The notes beneath the pieces were generated by a model, which had not been told where the DNA came from, did no database searches, and saw only the letters and a program-made list of their open reading frames with translations. The translations under genes were made by a program, and so were the position numbers. Below, one piece after another: positions 59,716 to 64,000 of a stretch of DNA of 64,000 nt. The DNA is from Paenibacillus sp. JNUCC-31. GTDB taxonomy: Bacteria; Bacillota; Bacilli; Paenibacillales; Paenibacillaceae. Where the stretch lies: contig NZ_CP062165.1 in NCBI RefSeq assembly GCF_014844075.1, positions 2,108,001 to 2,172,000 on the forward strand, in the 5' to 3' direction. Position 1 is the stretch's first letter; each line of letters begins with the position of its first letter.

Positions 59716-60966
59716 ATGGCCGCTTCACAACGAATCACCCATGTCCTGATCCCACTCGCTCTCCTGATCCTGTGTGTGTTAATGGTGCTGTATCCAACAG
59801 AAACCTGGCATGCAGGCGTACGCGGACTATCCATTTGGTGGGACGTGCTTTTCCCCTCCCTTTTTCCCTTTTTAGTACTGTCTGAGCTGCTGCTCGGCTT
59901 TGGCATTGTCCACTTTTTGGGTACCCTCCTTAATCCGCTCATGCGTCCGCTGTTTCGTGTTCCCGGAAGTGGCGGCTTTGTCTTTGCCGTCAGTTGCGCT
60001 TCCGGATACCCCACTGGAGCCAAATTAACCGCACAGTTGTGGGAACAAAAATTGGTTACGCGGGAAGAGGGGGAACGACTCGTTTCTTTCACCACATCAT
60101 CCGATCCCATCTTCATGATTGGGGCGGTATCGGTTGGTTTTTTTCATCATGCTGCCATCGCTCCCGTACTGGTTACATCGCACTATGCTGCTGCTTTTCT
60201 AGTAGGCTTGATCATGAGGTTCCATGGAAATTCTGCGAAAAGCAAACAGATGCCTAGCGACAGTCCGTCCGTCTCTGGAGAAGTACACAGGAACAGACTG
60301 CTTCAAGCCATATATGCGATGCACGAAGCAAGAATGGCTGATGGACGGGCTTTTGGTGAATTGTTGCGTCATGCGGTCTCTTCATCCCTTCGCCTTATTA
60401 TTATCGTAGGAGGGCTGGTTGTATTCTTCTCTGTCATGATGGAGTTGCTTGTACAGACGGGATCGCTCGGTGGATTATATGCAATAACAGAACAATTGCT
60501 TCAATATACCGGATTGCCTCCGGCCTTATCACACAGTATCGTAGGTGGATTATTTGAGGTCACTTTGGGAGCCAAAGAAGCCGGAAGCGCAGGCTCATCA
60601 ATTCCGCTTGTGTATAAAGCTGCTGCTGCTGCCTTTGTTCTCTCCTGGGGTGGGCTGTCTGTCCATGCACAGATTATGAGTGTGCTAAGCAACACGCCGA
60701 TGAGATACGGACCTTTTCTGTTCGCCAGAGCCATTCATGCCCTTATTGCCCCTATTCTTGTACTTTTGCTCTGGAACCCGATGATGGGTGAAACGGGATC
60801 GCCTGTGTTCCTTCAAACCGGTGTCAAGCCAGAATCATTTGCATATACACCAGACTGGGGACAAAACCTTTTTTCGGGAGCAGCTGTATTTGCAGGCGTG
60901 TTACTATTCCTGTTGATGCTTTCGCTAATAAGTCCCTTGTTCTTACCCCGACGTGTCAAAAAATGA
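59716..60966 (+). CDS. ylbJ: Sporulation integral membrane protein YlbJ
   Basis: The start is ATG 59716 (MAASQRITHVLIPLALLILC) behind AAAGGAGAAGAATTC. The 416-residue protein has about eight membrane helices. SLFPFLVLSELLLGFGIVHF and VSCASGYPTGAKLT are the YlbJ/nucleoside-transporter-gate landmarks. In B. subtilis YlbJ is needed for spore coat or cortex formation. It is monocistronic; sigma-E control is expected from family knowledge only. Confidence 0.9.
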   Translation: MAASQRITHVLIPLALLILCVLMVLYPTETWHAGVRGLSIWWDVLFPSLFPFLVLSELLLGFGIVHFLGTLLNPLMRPLFRVPGSGGFVFAVSCASGYPTGAKLTAQLWEQKLVTREEGERLVSFTTSSDPIFMIGAVSVGFFHHAAIAPVLVTSHYAAAFLVGLIMRFHGNSAKSKQMPSDSPSVSGEVHRNRLLQAIYAMHEARMADGRAFGELLRHAVSSSLRLIIIVGGLVVFFSVMMELLVQTGSLGGLYAITEQLLQYTGLPPALSHSIVGGLFEVTLGAKEAGSAGSSIPLVYKAAAAAFVLSWGGLSVHAQIMSVLSNTPMRYGPFLFARAIHALIAPILVLLLWNPMMGETGSPVFLQTGVKPESFAYTPDWGQNLFSGAAVFAGVLLFLLMLSLISPLFLPRRVKK

Positions 60967-61072
60967 GCGATCTTGTGCATGTATATTCGACCGAAATATC
61001 ACTCCAAACATTGTGTTATTCCCTGGAATTGATTATCATCGGTAGTATAATGACCACAAAGGAGCTTTCATC

Positions 61073-61876
61073 TTGAGATACTATGTTCAAGACCGCGGAG
61101 ACCAGTTATCGATTGATCTCAGTCAGCAGTTTCATGCGCTGGCCAAAGAGGAAGGGTTCAAACTGGATGCAGAATCACCGGAGATCGTCATTTCCATCGG
61201 GGGCGATGGTACGATGCTGCAGGCATTTCACAATTTCATCGACCGCATTCCGGATATCGCTTTTGTTGGGGTTCATACAGGACACCTCGGCTTTTATGCC
61301 GATTGGAAGAAGGAAGAATTGCGGGAATTGGTGAGATTGATGAGTGGCAAAGGAGACCCGGAACGACTTAAACCTCGAATTGTCGAGTATCCGCTGCTGG
61401 AGCTTGAGATTCGCAAAAAGTCGGGCAATACCTCTTATATCGCACTGAACGAATTTACGTTAAAAGGTGTAGACGGTACGGTCGTTGCTCAGGTCGACAT
61501 TAATGACGTTACGTTCGAGATGTTCCGGGGAGACGGTATCTGTGTGTCCACACCTTCAGGCAGTACCGCGTACAACAAGGCACTTGGCGGTGCCATGGTG
61601 CATCCCACGATTGAGGCGATTCAGATCGCAGAAATCGCTTCAATTAATAACCGCGTCTATCGAACGTTGGGTTCACCGGTTATTTTGCCCAAGCACCATC
61701 ACTGCGATATCTTCTCTCGCAAGGACCAGCGGTTGTTGCTTACCATTGACCACGTAAATATTATGGTGGAAGATCTTATATCGGTGCGTTGTCAGGTATC
61801 CAAACATAAGGTAAGTTTTGCGCGTTTTCGTCCCTATCCATTTTGGAATCGGGTTCGTACTGCCTTTCTGGATTAA
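61073..61876 (+). CDS. nadK: NAD kinase
   Basis: A 267-residue NAD kinase starting with TTG 61073 (MRYYVQDRGDQLSIDLSQQF), 8 bases after AAAGGAG; no nearby ATG would keep the N-terminus. It makes NADP from NAD and ATP. Motifs are ISIGGDGTMLQAFH, ALNEFTLK and STPSGSTAYNKALGGA. It is monocistronic, ending in the terminator at 61889. Confidence 0.94.
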   Translation: MRYYVQDRGDQLSIDLSQQFHALAKEEGFKLDAESPEIVISIGGDGTMLQAFHNFIDRIPDIAFVGVHTGHLGFYADWKKEELRELVRLMSGKGDPERLKPRIVEYPLLELEIRKKSGNTSYIALNEFTLKGVDGTVVAQVDINDVTFEMFRGDGICVSTPSGSTAYNKALGGAMVHPTIEAIQIAEIASINNRVYRTLGSPVILPKHHHCDIFSRKDQRLLLTIDHVNIMVEDLISVRCQVSKHKVSFARFRPYPFWNRVRTAFLD

Positions 61877-61888
61877 AACATATGTATC

Positions 61889-61921
61889 AAAAAAAGCGGT
61901 CCTTCTCAGGAACCGCTTTTT
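61889..61921. terminator. Bidirectional terminator between nadK and yutD
   Basis: AAAAAGCGGTCC and GGAACCGCTTTTT, one mismatch, with T on one side and A on the other. It overlaps the last codons of yutD. Confidence 0.85.
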
Positions 61922-62304
61922 GCTTTGGCTGGAGGCTGATCTTTGCTCTTTTGCAGAACAAAGTACGCACAACCGAAGTTGCAATATTCATTGATGTAAT
62001 CCACCATGCTTGAGATCGTGGAATCCTTTGTTGCTTTGGGATGGTTGTCCCGGTAAAAACCTTTCAACCGCAGCTGGCTGTAACCCCAGTCCCCAATAAT
62101 GTAATCGTACCGCTCCAGCACTTCGCTGTAACGGTCACGGAAGACTTCTGGATTCCAGCCCTCTTTGTGATTCTGGACGATTTCATAATTCTTACCGCCG
62201 ATTTGTACAATGATTGGTTCTTTCGGTTTGTCTTGAACCGACTCCTGAACCGATTCGTGAACCTCTTCTTGACTTTTTTCTTCTTCCAACCTTGTATCCT
62301 CCAT
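61906..62304 (-). CDS. yutD: YutD family protein
   Basis: A 132-residue protein with an acidic Gln/Glu-rich start and then the YutD core: IVQIGGKNYEIVQNHKEGWN, FRDRYSEVLERYDYIIGDWG and YINEYCNFGCAYFVLQK. Function is unknown. The ATG overlaps the lipA stop by 1 base (TAATG), so it is translated together with lipA, as in B. subtilis where yutD lies beside lipA. Confidence 0.88.
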   Translation of the reverse strand: MEDTRLEEEKSQEEVHESVQESVQDKPKEPIIVQIGGKNYEIVQNHKEGWNPEVFRDRYSEVLERYDYIIGDWGYSQLRLKGFYRDNHPKATKDSTISSMVDYINEYCNFGCAYFVLQKSKDQPPAKAKSGS

Positions 62305-63203
62305 TATGCGTGAGATGCCGCCTGTTCAGCATTTTTCGCAGCCGATTTCACCTGCTCATGCGCATGGTAAGAGCTGCGGACCATAGGTCCGGATTCGACG
62401 TGGCTGAATCCACGCTGCAGACCTTCCTGTTTCAGCGATGCGAACTCTTCTGGCGGATAATACTTCTCCACAAACAAATGTTTTTCCGATGGCTGCAGAT
62501 ATTGACCAATCGTCATAATATCACAGTTCACAGCGCGCAGATCATCCATCGTTTGCAAAATTTCATGGTATTCTTCTCCTACACCAAGCATGATGCTTGA
62601 TTTCGTCGGAATATTCGGCTGCATTTCCTTGGCACGAGCAAGCAATTCAAGTGAACGCTTGTATTTCGCCTTCGCACGTACTTTGTCTGACAACCGCTCA
62701 ACCGTCTCAATGTTGTGATTCAGAATATCCGGTTTGGCATCCATTACAATCTGCAAGGATTCCCGATCACCCAGAAAGTCTGGAATGAGCACTTCCACAC
62801 TGCATAACGGCAAACGACGGCGAACCGCCTTCACCGTCTCAGCAAAGATCGTTGCTCCTCCATCCTTCAGGTCGTCACGAGCCACACTCGTAATTACGCA
62901 GTGCTGCAAGTTCATCTGTTCTGCCGCTTCCGCAACGCGTTCTGGTTCCTGCAAATCAAGCTCCGTTGGCAAGCCGGTATTTACCGCGCAAAAACGGCAT
63001 GCCCTTGTGCAAATATCACCCAAAATCATAAAAGTAGCCGTCCGATTGGCCCAACATTCATAAATATTCGGACACCGTGCTTCCTCACATACTGTATGCA
63101 GCGTTTTGGAACGCATCATCGTTTTCATTTCCTGATAGTTGTCGCCGGTTGTCAATTTGATCCGAATCCAGTCCGGTTTCGGTTCTTTAACACGTTTAGC
63201 CAA
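62304..63203 (-). CDS. lipA: Lipoyl synthase
   Basis: A 299-residue radical-SAM enzyme that inserts two sulfurs into octanoyl groups on lipoate-dependent proteins. The auxiliary cluster Cys are in [14 protein letters not shown] and the radical-SAM CxxxCxxC in [18 protein letters not shown] near the C-terminus supplies the Ser ligand. The start ATG 63203 has GAAGGTTTTACCC behind it. An extended -10 promoter (TGGTATAAT, minus strand, 63248-63259) lies 50 bp upstream. Confidence 0.95.
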   Translation of the reverse strand: MAKRVKEPKPDWIRIKLTTGDNYQEMKTMMRSKTLHTVCEEARCPNIYECWANRTATFMILGDICTRACRFCAVNTGLPTELDLQEPERVAEAAEQMNLQHCVITSVARDDLKDGGATIFAETVKAVRRRLPLCSVEVLIPDFLGDRESLQIVMDAKPDILNHNIETVERLSDKVRAKAKYKRSLELLARAKEMQPNIPTKSSIMLGVGEEYHEILQTMDDLRAVNCDIMTIGQYLQPSEKHLFVEKYYPPEEFASLKQEGLQRGFSHVESGPMVRSSYHAHEQVKSAAKNAEQAASHA

Positions 63204-63250
63204 TGGGTAAAACCTTCTTTCTACTGAAGTTAGGCTGTTGCTCGGAACAT

Positions 63251-63259
63251 ATTATACCA
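63251..63259 (-). promoter_or_regulatory. Probable promoter of lipA-yutD (extended -10)
   Basis: Minus-strand TGGTATAAT, an extended -10; the -35 region is weak. Confidence 0.55.
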
Positions 63260-63397
63260 TGAAAGCACTGGAAAAACCCCCATTTGTCACATCTCATTCA
63301 TGGTGGATAAAATGGAGACTTTTGAAGAACGCTAGGTTATAGCTTGGTTTACCGGGCATCATGTGCATCATCTTATTGGAAAGGGGGCTGCTTCCCT

Positions 63398-64000
63398 GTG
63401 CAAGATCGCCTTACATCGCGTTTCACTTACTCCTTTTGGATCAAAACATTACTCGCAGGCACACTGCTTCTCCCATTCTTGCCTGTTGATGTTTACAGTG
63501 AACCGGCTACCGCTGATTCCAGACCACAGGCTGCTGAGCAAAAACCAGAGGACATTTTCGCTTCTCGCCGACACTTGTATGAAAGCATCGGTCAAATGAC
63601 TCAAATTCCCTGGTACAGGCTAGCAGCAATCGATCAATATGAACGAACCATCACACGTGCCCATCCCAAGGATCGCAAACATCCCGAACGGCTTACAGGC
63701 ATCTTCATGACTTCCCCAGCCTGGAGAGGCTGGTTGAACCCTGATGAGACGGATCAACAACCCGCGTCCATTATTTTTTTTAATGGGTATGGTCGTGATG
63801 GTTCTGGAGATGGCCTAGCAGATGCCAATAATGATCTGGATGTGCTTTACAGCATGGCTTCCGTTATTCAAAATTACGGGACGAAGCCCGAGGATTTCAA
63901 CATCGCCCTGTGGGAATATTATCACAACTCTCGGGCTGTTCAGCGCATTCAGCAATTCGCGAAATTATATGAGCATTTTGACAGCCTCAATCTCTTTGGT
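63398..64000 (+). CDS. Exported YunA/LytH-type protein, N-terminal part (cut by window end)
   Basis: A GTG at 63398 behind AAAGGGGG opens a frame that stays open to the window end (201 codons). A signal peptide spans residues about 10-35 (FWIKTLLAGTLLLPFLPVDV). The mature part contains WYRLAAIDQYERTITRAHP and later SIIFFNGYGRDGSGDGLADA, similar to the region ahead of the peptidase domain in YunA (LytH), a sporulation L-Ala-D-Glu endopeptidase gene that lies next to lipA/yutD in B. subtilis. The M23 domain itself would be beyond base 64000. Confidence 0.75.
   Translation, partial: MQDRLTSRFTYSFWIKTLLAGTLLLPFLPVDVYSEPATADSRPQAAEQKPEDIFASRRHLYESIGQMTQIPWYRLAAIDQYERTITRAHPKDRKHPERLTGIFMTSPAWRGWLNPDETDQQPASIIFFNGYGRDGSGDGLADANNDLDVLYSMASVIQNYGTKPEDFNIALWEYYHNSRAVQRIQQFAKLYEHFDSLNLFG

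Noticed and set aside
1..64000. tRNA, rRNA and CRISPR arrays
   Set aside because: Looked for conserved tRNA arms, rRNA segments and regularly spaced repeats; none was seen.

Overview
The window reads as a chromosomal segment of a Gram-positive endospore former, most likely a Paenibacillus or close relative. Support: two alpha/beta small acid-soluble spore proteins, YlbJ, a SAM-I riboswitch on a met transporter, a T-box on trpS, AGGAGG-type ribosome sites with several GTG/TTG starts, and many products whose best-known relatives are Bacillus subtilis Yut/Yuz/Yfh/Ypp proteins. Naming is from recognition of protein families by eye; no search was run.

Region 1 (about 1-16160) is the integrase-side part of a prophage. 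Nearly all genes are on the minus strand, packed with 1-11 bp overlaps. From right to left: two overlapping tyrosine recombinases, a membrane-anchored protein, an AT-rich two-gene insert (DUF4365 protein plus a 370-residue partner), a plus-strand XRE repressor operon with an operator-rich divergent promoter region, small early proteins, a SOS (LexA)-box and hairpin-rich non-coding stretch, a winged-helix replisome-organiser-like protein, a zinc-finger protein, an XRE protein, coiled-coil proteins, a short tail tape measure protein, a DUF2577 tail protein and a phBC6A51-type HTH (small-terminase-like) protein. No large terminase, portal, capsid or lysis gene is visible, so the rest lies to the left or is missing. 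The right prophage edge abuts the 3' end of an IscA/HesB gene.

Region 2 (16161-35300) is core chromosome: iscA (with a 167-bp terminal-inverted-repeat element in its leader), mqnE (menaquinone, futalosine route), yutJ/yuzB/yutI, an SDR dehydrogenase, a DUF2167 membrane protein, the metNPQ methionine importer under a SAM-I riboswitch, a HEPN-domain protein, ctaA (heme A), a thioredoxin-like protein, DUF2515, a MurJ/SpoVB-type flippase, DUF456, a Cof-type HAD phosphatase, and a TetR-regulator/SMP-30 divergent pair with three palindromic operators and an unlisted 44-codon ORF.

Region 3 (35400-49650) holds a mntABCD-type manganese ABC importer with a putative MntR box, two tandem class B PBP2 paralogues split by a complete 1637-bp IS4-family element with a 10-bp target duplication, a membrane transglutaminase, an MFS transporter, a Toprim protein and a Sco1-type copper chaperone (fitting ctaA: cytochrome oxidase assembly).

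Region 4 (50186-64000) holds yfhP, two SASP genes, trpS with its T-box, an aldose-1-epimerase-like protein, oligoendopeptidase F, yycC and a coupled zinc-ribbon protein, DUF2225, a truncated haemoglobin, ylbJ, NAD kinase, yutD-lipA and the start of a divergent exported YunA/LytH-type protein cut by the window end. Convergent gene pairs are mostly separated by clear hairpin terminators, listed individually.
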